From Alnus glutinosa (lineage: Eukaryota; Streptophyta; Magnoliopsida; Fagales; Betulaceae), in NCBI RefSeq assembly GCF_958979055.1, contig NC_084896.1, forward strand, positions 3,720,001 to 3,784,000: a stretch of DNA of 64,000 bases, written 5' to 3'. Both the position numbers and the translations under genes were made by a program. The notes under the pieces are model-generated. The model saw nothing but the letters and a program-made list of their open reading frames with translations. It was not told where the DNA came from and did no database searches. This document shows, in pieces, positions 23,318-36,807 of this stretch. The first letter of the stretch is position 1, and the number at the start of each line of letters is the position of its first letter.

Positions 23318-23960
23318 ATTGAATTAACTAAAATGACTTTGTTTTGGTGTTATCTTATATGCAGGAATCGGTTTTTCAATATATATATATATATAATTGA
23401 ATTAACTAAAATGACTTTGTTTTGGTGTTATCTTATATGCAGAAAGCGGTTTTTCAATATTTGTTTCTCTTACTAATTATAAATAGATGATGCAAGAAGC
23501 TAAAAAATGCATGAGATAAAAATTTCATAGCAAAATGATTAGCAAGTGTGATTTGAATAATAGTCCGCATATGCGGATGTAGTGCATGTCCTTTATAATA
23601 TATATATATGACTTTGTTTTTGTGTTATCTCATATGCAAATAGAGGTTTTTCGATATTTGTTTCCCGTACTAAATATAAATAAATGGTGCAGGAAGCTAA
23701 CTAATGCATGAAATGAAAATTTCATAGCAAAATGATTAGCAAGTGCGATATGGATAATAGTGTTCAACTATCAAAAAGAAGCAGGAACTACAATTCAAAG
23801 ACCAAAACGTCAATTACTTCATAAGCGGATAGTGGATAATAATTGCGCGGATGCGTATAATAATCGCATGATGCAGATGTGAATACTTAAAAGTGATAAC
23901 CGCATTATGCAGATGCGACTATTGTTAATAATCGCATCCGTATCTTCATTCTCACCCCAA
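23159..23960. repeat. Compound repeat: TG/TA microsatellites, ~110-bp diverged repeats and GCGGATA words
   Basis: TG then TA dinucleotides (23159-23206) are followed by at least three copies of a unit containing AAAATGACTTTGTTTTGGTG, near 23221, 23331 and 23408. A fourth, shorter copy lies near 23610. A larger unit ending CATAGCAAAATGATTAGCAA recurs at about 23530 and 23720. The right part (23821-23945) carries GCGGATA and ATAATCGCAT words like those of the 2888-3617 element, so this is probably a related transposon expanded by tandem duplication. Confidence 0.65.
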
Positions 23961-24049
23961 GTTTATGAGATAAAAAATGACTTTAATTTTTTTTATGCTA
24001 CTAGTGTATGCATCTTCAGAGGTTGCAATTGCAGGTGCTGTCGACATAA

Positions 24050-24270
24050 TAGTGCCGAGATCTTTTATAATTATTTGTCTAAATTTGAGAGAATTCGGGT
24101 AGGTGATTGTGAGAGACCACTTATAGGACTTATCTGACATAATTAAATTTGGGTTGTTCAATCACTTATTCGGTCAAATAGGTCCCATAAGTGATATTTT
24201 ATAATCATTTGCCCAAATTCTTTCAAATTCAAACAGATAATTTCAGAATATCTTAATCGATAGTGCCAAA
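24050..24270. mobile_element. Foldback MITE, copy 1
   Basis: TTATAATTATTTGTCTAAAT on the left is roughly inverted in TATAATCATTTGCCCAAATT on the right. The spacer is AT-rich, with GTGATTGTGAGAGA and its complement. A second copy of the family lies at 25900-26110. Confidence 0.55.
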
Positions 24271-24859
24271 CAATCATAGTTTTACATTTCGATGAAAAAC
24301 AATTGTTTGAGCTGTTGTCTTTGTTCGTAAGTTATTGGAAGAAGCTCATTGGCCTTCTGCTTACTATCACACCAATTGATAAGCTTGAGTAAAGGTGCTT
24401 TCATGGCAACTTAAGAAACACATAAACACAGAAAAAGTCTTCTTTGCCTTTAAAAAAGTGGATGATAGTCTTTCTTTAATTTGGGATTTTGATTAGATCT
24501 TGTAAAAAAATCTGGACCCTTGAAAAAAAGATTGAAATTAAATTTAAATTCTGAAAAAAAATTAAGGCATATTGGGATTAGTGAATGAGTAATGTTTGCT
24601 GCACATGATTTTCTCTTAACAAAGGAGATATGCACATGCACCCCTTGTTTACTTCAATTCTGTGATCGTCAGTGGATTGGTCAACGCACTTGTTTTTTGA
24701 ATTTTTTCCCCCTTGGATTGGTCAATGCTAAAATTCCATGAGGCTCCCTTTAGATCCATCGTATTCGCTCTCTTCAAGAACAAGAATCAGATAGAGAACA
24801 TTTCCATTTTCACGAATGCAGCGGAAGTGAAAATTCGGATCAACCATTCGGAAGTGAAA

Positions 24860-26413
24860 ATGTCTCTCTTCTCCTCACCGTTGATCTATCTGTTAGTTCT
24901 CTCCGGCTTCGTCAACGCAATCAACAGCTTGCAATTCACCATCACCGAAGCCACCATCGACGACATCCAACGCGCCTTCACCGCAAAGGAACTCACGTCA
25001 AGACAACTGGTTGACTTGTACCTGGGCCAGATAGCGAGGTTGAATCCCCTGCTTCGCAGCGTGCTGGAAGTGAATCCAGACGCGCGGGATCAAGCGGACC
25101 AGGCCGATCGCGAGAGGGAGGAGGCGGCCATTCAGTGCCCGCGGTCCTTAGGGCAGCTTCATGGCATCCCGGTGCTGCTCAAGGACAGTATAGCCACTGA
25201 GGACGCGCTAAACACCACGTGTGGATCGTACGCGCTGCTGGGATCGAAGGTACCAAGGGACTCAGGCGTGGTCGAGCGTTTGAGAAGGGCTGGGGCTGTA
25301 ATCTTGGGAAAAGCTAGTCTCACTGAGTGGTACGGTTGTCGGTCCACCACGATACCTGATGGCTGGTGTGCTCGAGGCGGACAAGGCGTGGTCGGTATCG
25401 CATTTTTCTTTCTTTAGTTCTTTCTCCTTTTACCATTCCTTATAAATGCTGATAGCTCGTAGACTAATGTTACGAGTCTCTTTCGTGTCGTTCTCTTTTA
25501 TTAATAAGTACAATTTTATGTCCTTTTAATGTAGTTTTTAAAATTATTATTTATTTTTTTTTTTTATAATAAAATTATTATTGAACTTATAATTAATTAT
25601 TATTAAATTTTAATCAAATTATAATTTTAAAAGCCAATTTATTATTGGAGAGAAAAAAAAGGACATAGGGATTACATGCATATTGATATTCACAAAAGTG
25701 AGCTCTTGTAGCATCAATATGAGCTTAGACAATAACATTGTCTTATAATTTGAGTTTAGTAAATGCACGGTTTTGTCAATGAAGTTCAAATTCTCGTGAA
25801 AGCATCGGGTTGTTTAGGGAGAGGAAAATTCGGTCAACCTAGGAGAGGGGTGTGGGACTGACTGTCTAAATTTAATAGATATTTGAAATTTGGACAGTCA
25901 AAGTGAGATTATAATCCTCTACAATTATTTGTCTAAATTTGAGAGAATTTAAGTAGATGATTGTGAGAGATCACTTATAAAATTCACTTGACCAAATAAA
26001 AATTGGGCTGCCTAACCACTTATCCGGTTAGGTGAGTTTGCTTTCACAATCACTTACTTGAATTTGAGATTCGGGCAAATAATTGTAAAAGATCCTGGTC
26101 CGCATAAGTGAGGTGTTGCATGACTCACTTACTCCAAGTAGCAAAGGATGTTGGACCCACCATTCCTAGATAAGTGTCTCTTCTCCTCTTCAGTCTTCAC
26201 ACCTATTTAACATTGACTATCGTAATATGTTTTAAGTGAATTCTCATGCAGCCATTTAAAAAAAAAAACTCTCTAAATATGTCACATTAACTGTTGTAAT
26301 AATTAGGTATAAAGAGTAGCATTACTTCATTTTCTTAGACAGTTTGAATTTTTGAGACAACATAATAACATGAATCTAAGTTCATAAATCAAAGCTTCTT
26401 GTTAATGGCTAAG

Positions 26414-26496
<83 letters not shown>

Positions 26497-29400
26497 TATC
26501 TTGGGTTCTGTTTTGGGAGGATAAAGACATGTTTTTAAATGAAATAGTAAATAATGAGTAATACATACATTTATCACATCAGTTGACATAGTGAGTTTTA
26601 AATAGCTTACACTTTTATTTATTTTTAAGTAATTGACATTGTAAGCCACTTAAAGCACATCATGTTGGTAGTATGATATGAGTGTGATAAATAAGTGTGG
26701 TTAGTAGCATTATTCTAAATGAAAATGCAAGTATTTGGCATTTAGTTGTTAAGTTCAAAATGGGATTTTTGCAAAATTTTCAAAGATGGATTTTTCAAAA
26801 GGATGTTTCAAACTTACAAGATGTGTTTAATCAGACAAGTTTTGGGAACTTGCAGAATCCTTATGTGGAATCGGGGGACCCATGCGGGTCAAGCAGTGGA
26901 CCCGCAATATCAGTGGCAGCAAACATGGTATCAGTGTCACTAGGGACTGAAACTGATGGTTCTATCGTCTGCCCAGCTGATCACAACTCGGTTGTAGGAC
27001 TCAAACCCACTGTTGGTCTCACAAGCCGAGCAGGCGTCATTCCAATCACGCCCCGTCAGGACTCAATTGGGTAGACCAGTTTGCTTTTAACATTTTCAGA
27101 AACTTTTTTTTTTCCTAACCCGCATATTAGATACTAGTACTACCCTCGTATTAATCTTTGATACCACAATTTTTTTTAGCTTGAGGATAACTTTGAATAT
27201 GCCCATTCTGTAAGGAGTGGATGTGATGGCATTTTTCTTCTATGCAAAAGGGTAGGGTATTAGTCGTGGAGACCCTATCTGGATGTGATCATAGTAGTTC
27301 CTATTCCCTGGGGAACCAATATCCTGAGGGGCCTAGACGGGTAAAGGAGCCGCAGGTGTTTCCTCATGTGGGTTCAATCATAGCTTGACCCTCCACTAAA
27401 GTCCTAATTGGATAAGGTAGTAACCAATGTTGCCTGTGGCTTGATCTCAAGACCTATTTTACACCTACCCTTTGCCCTGGACCACTCACCCTTGGTGGTG
27501 GATATAAGGCATGGTTATTATCATATATTTCAGCACCATATGCAAAAGTAATTTCATAGGTGGGTTCAGTCATAACTTGACCGCAGCCCCACCAGAGTCC
27601 TAATTGCATCAAGCAATAACCAAAGTTGCCCCATGGTTCATTCCCGAGACATACTCCACACCTACCCTTTGCCCTGGCCCCTGGACCACTCATGCACCCT
27701 CGATGGTAGATGGCATGGTTATTATCATATTTTTATAACACCATATGCAAAAGTAACCTTTTATGGTTATATTTTTGGTAGCAGTAAACAAAAGCATGCA
27801 AAAGTGTGGATGCGCGCTTATTTTGGGCAGATGTTAAACTTATGAATTTTGATTGTGATGAAATGACAGGCCCATCTGCAGGACGGTAACAGATGCAGTT
27901 TATTTGCTCGATGCAATTGTGGGCTTTGATCCGAGGGATTATGAAGCAACAAAGGCAGCAGCTAAGTTCATACCTGCAGGTGGTTATAGCCAATTTCTTA
28001 ATGTAGATGGTCTCAAAGGAAAGAGATTGGGTGTTGTGAGGAATCCGTTTTTGGACTCTTATAATGGATCCACTGCCATTCTGGCCTTCGAGCATCATCT
28101 CCATGTTTTAAGGTATATACTTTAGATCAGAAGCATATATATATATATATATATAGTTATGATTCTTATGAAAAACCAAAAGTTACTTAATAAGTCCTCA
28201 TACTTCCTGTTGTTTTCTTTTCTGGGCATATCAAGGCAAAGAGGTGCAACCATTTTGGATAATCTGGAAATAGCAGATATTGATACAATTATGAATCCCT
28301 CTCAAAGTGGCGAGTTAATTGCAACGCTGGCAGAGTTCAAGCTCTCCATCAATAATTACCTGGAAGAACTCATCAACTCTACGGTGAGATCACTGTCAGA
28401 CATCATTGCCTTCAACCTGAATAACCCTGACCTGGTAAGTTCATAATTCTTAGAGGAAGTAAAAGTCACTATTCCAAAGAAACTCCTCCAATGGTTGAGA
28501 ACATCCTTGTTTAGCAATCATTTTATGTCTTGTTGCTTGGCAATTTCTGTACATGCCCCATAAGAATGTTTTTTTGGTTGGACGTAAGTACTAAAGTAAC
28601 ATAGCATTATTACATTACTAGCAGTGTAACTTTTGGAACTTTAACGTCTCATGCTGATTTTTACCACCAAAGGAGGGGCTCGGTCGACTGAGCTGACTGT
28701 TTCAAGTGCAAAATTATTAAAAATTTGACCATTTTTTAGCTGTTTGAAGAGATTAATATGTTATTTAAGGTGTCTATTAAGTTGGATTTTGTGATTACAA
28801 TTCGTGACCATTGAATCAAATGATTTTGGACGGTTAGATGATTCCAAAAATCACTATAAATATGACACTTTGGTTATATTCAAATACAAAATACTATAGC
28901 ATTGATCTATTCTCCTACAAACTTCTCTTGTGCTATTCTCTCTAGAGTAGTACTTGGGTTTCATTGTATCCAAGGAACGGTTTTGTCAAATTCGTCAAAT
29001 CCCTTTTGCATTTTAGAAATGGGACAAAATACGTTTAATAGATATTATCGTTGTGATCGAGCCTTGAAATCCTATTTTTGCCTTCATATTTTCCTTTTTT
29101 CAATTCATATTTTCCAACAGAATGGACATGCATACCTTAGCTCAATTTCTAGGACTTACTCTAGTTTGATATGAAGACAACTAATTCGATCAAATTTGCC
29201 CATTGCAGGAAATGATGAAAGAATACGGCCAGGATTATTTCCTTGCATCAGAGATGACAACTGGGATTGGGGAGGAAGAGATAAAGGCAATCGAGAGGAT
29301 GGAAAACTTGTCAAAAGATGGGTTTGAGAAACTGATCAAGGACAATAACTTGGACGCAATGGTGACGCTAGGCCCAGACGCTTCCACAGTGCTAGCGATT

Positions 29401-29562
29401 GGAGGTTACCCTGGAATCACTGTTCCCGCCGGGTATGAAAGCGATGGAATGCCATTTGGGATCTTGTTCGGTGGGTTAAAGGGTACCGAACCAAAGCTAA
29501 TTGAGATTGCTTACGCTTTTGAACAAGCCACGATGGCGCGGAGGCCACCTCCGTCCTTGTAA
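24860..29562 (+). CDS. Secreted amidase-signature hydrolase, copy A2 (intact)
   Basis: Five exons give 513 aa: 24860-25390, 26856-27070, 27870-28112, 28236-28434, 29209-29562. Introns are GT-AG and phases agree with A3 and A5. The start at 24860 begins a signal peptide (MSLFSSPLIYLLVLSGFVNA); the frame stays open further upstream. The family hydrolyses amide bonds with a Lys-cisSer-Ser triad. Here these are K108 (PVLLKDS), S189 (CGSSSG) and S213 (GTETDGSI). The 24-residue Ser-Ser spacing equals that of FAAH. It is closest in type to probable amidase At4g34880; the substrate is unknown, and the signal peptide suggests the secretory path or apoplast. It is oddly GSSSGPAIS where its neighbours have GSAIS. 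Intron 1 holds a MITE and a long TA tract; intron 2 holds a ~192-bp duplication. Confidence 0.92.
25900..26110. mobile_element. Foldback MITE, copy 2 (A2 intron 1)
   Basis: Same family as 24050-24270. It shares ACAATTATTTGTCTAAATTT and GTGATTGTGAGAGA-type words, with an inverted right arm near 26050-26090. Confidence 0.55.
26416..26493. repeat. (TA)n microsatellite, 78 bp
   Basis: 39 uninterrupted TA units in intron 1 of A2. The open frame on the minus strand across it is an artefact. Confidence 0.95.
27369..27758. repeat. ~192-bp diverged tandem duplication in A2 intron 2
   Basis: Two copies start near 27369 and 27561. Both contain GGGTTCA, AGTCCTAATTG, CACCTACCCTTTGCCCTGG and GCATGGTTATTATCATAT, and end CATATGCAAAAGTAA. 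The content is GC-richer than the intron around it, so it may be part of an unidentified repeat. Confidence 0.75.
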
Positions 29563-29709
29563 AAATCCTCCCTCTGATTGTGTAAGTTTTTGCATTTTTC
29601 GTGTCATTGGAACAGAAAGTACACTAACGTCGTTTTCCTCTTGACTTAGCAAAAACAAAAACCTATTAAAATAAATTCACGAGAATAAAAGAGGAAGGGT
29701 CCATTTTTG

Positions 29710-30252
29710 CTAACACACGGGCGAAGAATTTCTATTTTTAAGATTGCTTTGTGTTTGGATTGTTTGTTGATGTTTTTGTTTTAAGAAGAGAAAACAAAAG
29801 ATAGGAAACAAAATCTTTAACAGACGGATCGAATAACCTGTGTTCCAAGAGGCCTTCACTGTTGATCGACCTGACACCGCATTAGAGGGAGGAGCATCTC
29901 CAGATATGTTCTCATGGATGGTCTTGTTACGATATAGCCATAGCCCATAGGGCATCGATGACCAGAGTCCTCACGCCCGTCCGCTTGATCATTGGTACTC
30001 CGGGAAGTTGATCCACGAGCGACCCATAAGAGAATCTATCCACAATATGAGAAATAGCAAGTTCAATACAAGGCAAAACCAAAGACAAAGCGACAGTCCG
30101 ACGAACTGTTCAAGGTTTGAGAGTTCGTCAGTAGCAGCATCAAAGCGGCAAATCCTTACGAAATAGAAGGAAGGTAAAAAAATGATGTATAGGGTGATTA
30201 CTTGATGGAGCCACCGGACGCACCTTAAGAAAAATTGCAAAAATGGAGGCAA
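29710..30252 (-). pseudogene. Possible LINE 3'-end remnant
   Basis: The minus strand reads GLWLYRNKTIHENISGDAPP, which resembles the WxxRNxxIHE segment at the C-terminal end of plant LINE polyproteins. The reading is broken by stops on both sides. No ends or target duplication are visible. Confidence 0.3.
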
Positions 30253-32208
30253 GAAGATGAAAGCAAGCCAATCACTGAAATAAAACTCAGTGCCTCAGTG
30301 CCCTAAATAGCCCAAATGAAAAGACAAGTAAAAATCTCCAAACCGGCGCTTAAGTCGTGCAAACGATAAGCACCAATCGAAAGGGAATTTCCCTTTCTGA
30401 CTTTGTCCAACTTGACACATTGAAGTATTGAACATGGGAATTGTGTGGGCAGCTGTTTGGTTCATGGGCTAGCAAGCCCACATAACCATACCAAGCCCAT
30501 CTAGCCCATTTGTAGACCCACTGAACGGGGTTCACCAAACAATTGAAGCATAAAATTCTCACCCATACCCATGCCACTGCCGCACGGCCCGCACCACTTA
30601 GCTATTTTTTTTATTTCAATTTTTTTTTAATAAAAAATTTGAATATTTTATGGATCAAAGATCACGAATATAAAGTTTTTATATTTAAACCAATCGTGAG
30701 AAATAACTCCTTACACCAAACTATCCAGGCCGTAAGGAAAAACCCATCATAGCTGACTAACCTTCATTTTATAAATCGTCTATGAGGGCAGATCTATGGA
30801 TTAGAAAACTTTTATTCAAAACAAAAAATACAACCAGCAAATAGCAGCAGAGGTCATGGAAGAGATAAATGACACAATACGAAAATAAATTGGCAGAGAT
30901 ATAGTGAATATGTCAAAATTACTGATTTGATCGAAGAATACTGTATAAGAAATAAAAAATTAGAATGAGAGGAGGATGATAAGAACGAGTAGAAAAAGAA
31001 AAGAGAGAAAATGAGGGAGCAGATTAAAATTTAATAATGATTTATTTTAAATTTAATACTAATTTTAAAAGTCACACTAATTTTAAGATAAAGATAAAAT
31101 AAATAAATAAATAAAATAATAATTACCAATTCTCGGAAGGAATCAAACCATACAGGAGGATCATGTTAAAACCAAGGAGTGCACTTGAGGAAAGATTATT
31201 ATAAGAGGGGTCAAGGAGTGCACGCCTTTTTGTGTGCATCAAGAGCAGCATGCTTCCACGTTTTCCGTAGCATTCGACGCATGCTTTATTGTGGCAGTTT
31301 GTTGAAGGGCCAACGGACGAGAAATTAGGGGAGGTGGAGAACTTGTTTCTGGAGTTTTTTTTTTCTGTTTCTTTGTTTGTGTATTGTAGTAGTCTTTCTA
31401 ATGCAGAATGTCCTCTTATTTTAGATTAAATTTGATCTGTAAAAGTTATTTTATAGTTTAGAATGTATGCCATTTCTTAGATCAAGCATGAGCTTATATT
31501 TATGTAGAGGCATTTTCTGTTGTTTAAGTTATTTTATAACAACTGTGATCAATAATGGTCTAGTTTGACTTTGCCTGAGTGGAATACACTCTGTTTGTGT
31601 GCCTCTTATTTAGTTTATTAGAGAATCTTTGTAACCTTAATCATTATATCTCTTTGGTCTCTTTTACATGAAAAAGACTAAAAAAATACTGATTAGACAC
31701 CCCTCCTCTCACATTTCTAACACCCCCTTTTATATATATATTGAAAGGGATTTTGAATTTTTTTTTTTAAAAAAAAAAGGTCAAATAAAACAACTTTTAA
31801 TTATATTTTGTTCATTATTTAATTTATTCTGTAAATATTGAGACATGATTCCTGCATGCAGAATCGAAAGACATGGGTGGATCATCATCCCACATATTAT
31901 GTCTCATCACATCACATGAATCCTACCGCATAATTACAATTATGCCATGGTGAAGCAAAACTTCCGGATGAATTCCGGAAGCTTTGCTTCACCCAAGCAT
32001 TACCCTTCTTATTTCATGGACAACAATTGCATGTACAGTTGTGAAACCGTTGTGTAGGATGCATTAGGCGTAAATATTTACTCCTCGTACTTCCTATTGA
32101 CATTTGGGTTCGAACAAGTTACATATTATATTATTATTACTTCTATACTTCCACGCAGAGACAGTGTATTGTACGTTTATGTTGCCAATTGAACAAAGAG
32201 AATAGAAA
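30253..32208. other. Intergenic region upstream of A3
   Basis: AT-rich, without recognisable exons. It includes a purine-rich stretch (30950-31020) and the 45-bp hairpin at 31949. The A3 promoter must lie in the last few hundred bases. No clear TATA box is seen apart from AT-rich runs near 32125. Confidence 0.4.
31949..31993. repeat. 45-bp hairpin 216 bp before the A3 start codon
   Basis: GGTGAAGCAAAACTTCCGGA is followed by the near-exact complement, with one mismatch or bulge and a short ATGAAT loop. It is GC-richer than its surroundings. Confidence 0.8.
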
Positions 32209-35200
32209 ATGGCAATTAATAATCCAGGCTCTTTTCCCTTTCCGCCGTTGATCTCGGTGTTGATCATCGCCGGTATATTCTTCTTCAGCACAATCGACGG
32301 GGAGGATTTCACGATCGAAGAAGCGACCATCGAGGAGATCCAACGGGCCTTCACCGCACACAAGCTCACATCAAGACAATTGGTGGACTTCTACTTGGAC
32401 AGGATCGAGACGTTGAATCCCCTGCTTCGCAGCGTAGTGGAGGTCAATCCAGACGCGCGGGATCAAGCGGACGAGGCTGATAGGGAGAGAACTAGCAGCC
32501 CGGACCGTTCGTCTTTGGGGGAGTTGCACGGCATCCCGGTGCTGCTCAAGGACACGATAGCCACAAAGGACAAGCTGAACACGACGGCTGGGTCCTACGC
32601 GCTGCTGGGCTCGGTGGTGCCACGTGACGCGGGCGTGGTGGAGAGGTTGAGAACCGCTGGGGCTGTCATTTTGGGGAAGGCTAGTCTCACTGAGTGGTAC
32701 TCGTTTCGCTCGTTGGGTCAGATTCCCAATGGTTGGTGTGCCAGAGCTGGTCAAGCCGCGGTCAGTCCTCTATCTCTCTCTGACAATTTCTTTTATATTT
32801 TCTGGAACTTGTATTTTGTTTTGCCAAATTATTAACTGACCCCCAAACTCGAAGTAAACTCTAATCTCATTTACTTTCCTTTTCTTTTTATCTTTTTTGT
32901 AATTATTGCAATTATCAGTGTTATTAAATAATGAATAAATCTTAGAATAGTAAATATGTAAACAAATCTTCTATTTTTCATTATCTTTGACTTTTTAAAC
33001 AGAGAAAGGCTTGCTTAGACGAAAAAAAAAAAAAAAACAGGGTAAGGTTTAAAGTAATTTAGGACGCGGATAAAAATTAGCAACAAACTAGTCTGTAGTT
33101 AATGTCTACAAATCAGTTTAATAAAATGACATGTGTTCTTTAGCACATGAAAATCACATGTTATTTTTTAATAGCATTAATAAAAAAACATATGATTTTC
33201 ACATACTTTAAGAGCACGTGCCACTTTATTAGACTAGGTTATAGGAATTAGACACAAATCAGTTTGTAGCTAATTCATATCTGCCGTGTTAATATAGTGG
33301 ACTACACTCCGGTAATCCAGCCAAGAATACTTGTAAAGACAAAAACAAACACGAGTGACTTGTCGGGGATGTCAGCCGAGGGCATTCCAATGCTTAAGTT
33401 AGAAGGACGATTTCTGAGATGATGGGAAGTAAGGGAAGGATACGTATATCTCATATTAGGGTTTGTCACCTTATTATAGGCTAAGGATCCGACATGGAAG
33501 GTGGTAGATTCTCATGAATGACTTTCCTTAATATGCCCAAGCAAATCCTTTTCTTATAGAGTCAATCCTCCAACTATAGGCCAAGTCCAAATAGGCAAGG
33601 CCATTAATGGGAGGATACCTTACCTTCTATAGTCTCCTTACCATAAGTCCATTGGACAAGTAACCGACGATCATGGGACCATTGGTTCATGAATCCCCTG
33701 GGAGATAGATGGTCAATTGGGGGTCTGTTGGTCAGTTCACCTCTCGAGGTGATGTCTTTCGGTCGGGGCTCAATTGGTCAATAATCTTCCTGGGGAAGTC
33801 CATACTGACAAAGTGATCGCCCCAAGTAAACTTGTAGTATTTCATATAATCAAGTCCAATCATGTAGGTCAGTCTATATATTGCATTTCATGAGCATCCT
33901 CTGAAATGAGCACATAAATGTTGCATTCAAATTGGTCATCCTAATTTCTAGGTTCATTTGATGCATGTGACTTGGGTAGCCATGGATATCTCGAAAATCA
34001 ATAATTGAAATAATCTGACTTAAATATGGACAATGTGCAGAATCCGTACGTACAGTCAGGGGATCCATGTGGTTCGAGCAGCGGATCAGCCATTTCAGTG
34101 GCAGCAAACATGGTGGCAGTGTCCATTGGGAGTGAGACTCATGGCTCCATCCTTTGTCCTGCCGATCACAACTCTGTTGTGGGGTTCAAACCCACCGTTG
34201 GACTCACTAGTCGAGCGGGCGTCATTCCCATATTACCCCGCCATGACTCAATTGGGTAACATCATTCATATTTAGCCTGTAATAGTTCTTTATTATCCAA
34301 GTTGTTTTTTATTTTAATGGATAGGATAAAATTCATTAAAACTAAAATAATTTCCGAAAGGAGTGGGGGACCAACAAACACTCCAATAAAATCAATACAT
34401 AGCTTAAGAAAATCATAAAAAAGGCTGGAAATTGGTTAAAGAATTGGTTGGGTGCAACCCCAAGGGGTTAAATGGTGAAGGCCTTGGACTTAGTGGCATC
34501 CTCATCAAGTATAAGGTTCGAATCCCCTTGAATGCCAACAATTCTTTGGGACCATGCCCGTAGTGAATCGAATTCCACCCGATCCTTTTTCTTTCTTTTT
34601 TTTTTTGTGGGAGGGAGGGGGGGTGCACTTTGCACGGGTTCGGGATTTGAATTTCAAGGGTAGGTACATAAAGTGGCATTGTCTTGGTGGGGTTTCCTAT
34701 CATAAAATAGGTCGGGTCCAATATCTCATCGACTTGAAGGCTAAGAAAGGGGTTGTGTAACAAACATAGTTAATGTTAGAGAGAATCCAATTGTTTTATA
34801 CCGCATCACTATTCCACTGTTGATGTAACATTGTCAGCTCATCATTAGTTTTTTTTTTTTTTTTTCCTTTTAACAAGGGCTAACCTAAGGGTGGATCGGC
34901 AATGCCACTTCAACATACTAAAATAGTGATGGATTGCAGTGGTGTCGTATATAGCATTACTCATATGTATATTTCAAATACATTATGCATATACACTGAC
35001 ATAAAAGCACACACAAACACATATAACATGATTAACATCTGGATTGTGGTGTAATGATTATTTCTTGTGACGATGAAATCATAGGACCATAAGCAGGACA
35101 GTATCCGATGCAGTTTATGTGCTTGATGTAATTGCGGGTTTTGATCCACAAGATTATGAAGCAACAAAAGAAGCGGCCAAATTCATACCTGTAGGTGGTT

Positions 35201-36169
35201 ATAAACAATTTCTCAACCCAGATGGGCTCAAAGGAAAGAGATTGGGGGTTGTTAGGAATCCATTTGTAAGCTTCTTAAACAAATCCTGTGTCATTCAAGC
35301 TTTTGAGCGTCATTTGAACACAATGAGGTATAAAAATAATTATTCAAAGCCAGTAATTCTGTGTTTTCCTAAGTTGAAAAAATGCTTTTAGATATGTACT
35401 CATATCTTGTGGATTCTATCCTTGACATTCTAGACAAAGAGGTGCAACTATAGTGGACAATCTTGAGATAGCAAATGTTGATGTAATTCTAAATCCCTCA
35501 CAAAGTGGGGAATTGACGGCAATGCTGGCCGAGTTCAAGGTGACCTTAAATGATTACCTGAAAGAGCTTATCTCTTCTCCGGTGCGGTCACTTGCTGACA
35601 TTATCGCCTTCAACCAAAATAACCCTCAACTGGTGAGCAGATGATTCTCATATTGCATTTAATTCAACAAAGCTGACTAGGAGATTGATTGGGTTGCATG
35701 TGATATATTGGTATCATTGATGGAAAAAGATTGTATTAGTTTTCATGTTCTTTCTTTGTTCTTCTGCTTATTGCAGGAGAAGACTGCAGAGTATGGTCAG
35801 GGCACTTTTATTGCATCAGAGAAGACGAGTGGTTTTGGAGGGAAAGAAAGGCAGGCAGTTGAATTGATGGAAAACCTGTCGCGAAATGGATTCGAGAAAC
35901 TGATGAAGGAAAATGAATTGGATGCGATGGTGACACCAGGTTTGGGTGCCATTGCACTGCTGGCAATAGGAGGCCACCCGGGAATCACAGTCCCCGCTGG
36001 TTATGACAGTGATGGAATGCCATTTGGAATCTGTTTCGGAGGCCTAAAGGGTACAGAACCAAGGCTGATTGAGGTAGCTTATGCTTTTGAACAAGCCAGC
36101 AGGGTGAGGCGGCCTCCCCTAGCCAAATCATTTGAAATTAATAACGAATTTCTCTTTGCAAGTTTATAG
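32209..36169 (+). CDS. Secreted amidase-signature hydrolase, copy A3 (intact)
   Basis: Five exons give 533 aa: 32209-32760, 34041-34255, 35085-35327, 35434-35632, 35777-36169. The start begins a signal peptide (hydrophobic LISVLIIAGIFFF). Triad residues are K114 (PVLLKDT), S196 (CGSSSG) and S220. The nucleophile motif is GSETHGSI, so His replaces the Asp two residues before the Ser that the other copies share. Exon 4 begins ACAAAGAGG where the siblings have GCAAAGAGG, which keeps the Arg codon. The C-terminus is about 15 residues longer than in A2. It is the A2 sister by sequence (RQLVDFYL, LNPLLRSVVEVNPDARDQAD). The substrate is unknown; the family hydrolyses carboxamides. Intron 2 holds a SINE-like sequence. 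Confidence 0.92.
34436..34760 (+). mobile_element. tRNA-derived SINE-like element in A3 intron 2
   Basis: GTGAAGGCCTTGG is followed by GGTTCGAATCC (34515-34525), a perfect B-box of an RNA polymerase III promoter. This is the layout of plant Au-type SINE heads. A GC-rich tail with GTTCGGGATTTGAATTTC follows. The ends and target duplication are unresolved. Confidence 0.5.
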
Positions 36170-36807
36170 GAATTTTGTTGTTTTTGTGTAAAACTGATCA
36201 AGTAATTTCTGTTCAGTTTGAATGTATAAATTACTCTATTAATTCAAAGTCACTGTGAAAAACCAAATAAATAAAAAAGCTTTGTGCTTTGAATTTCCAT
36301 ATGGCGCTGGTGAAAGTATGGATAAAATGGCATTTTTTATACAACTTCTACTTAGAATCTCTGTAGCTTTTGATTTGCAATAAATATGAAGGGAATGATT
36401 CGTGCATATCTAATTATACTGTGCTTTCGTGTTGGTTGGGATTGATATTCATGTCTTGTTCAACTAAAAAAATGATGTCTGTATCTTCCATTGAGTTTGC
36501 TTTTGTAGTGGTGTTGGTAAAGGATGTGCATATCGTACATACATAGTCAACAGTCGCATTAGGCCCCAATGAATTGAAAGAAAATTGGCAATCTTTTTTG
36601 TAATTTTTGTGGTGGATTTATCCTACAGTGATGTGCATACTCAGAAAAGGTAAGATTGAAGTTCTTCCACTAATTTTTATATGCATACTCATAAAAATGG
36701 TTGATTATGCGTTATGTAGTGGCGGTGATGATGGTGATGAAAAATGTGAATATCTTGTTGCATAGGCATACAAAAGTCGTCTTCCATTCTTTTCCACAGG
36801 TACTCCC
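36170..36807. other. A3 to A4 intergenic spacer
   Basis: A3 3' flank and A4 5' flank. AT-rich, with no further gene. Only 638 bp separates the two amidase copies, as expected for tandem duplicates. Confidence 0.45.
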
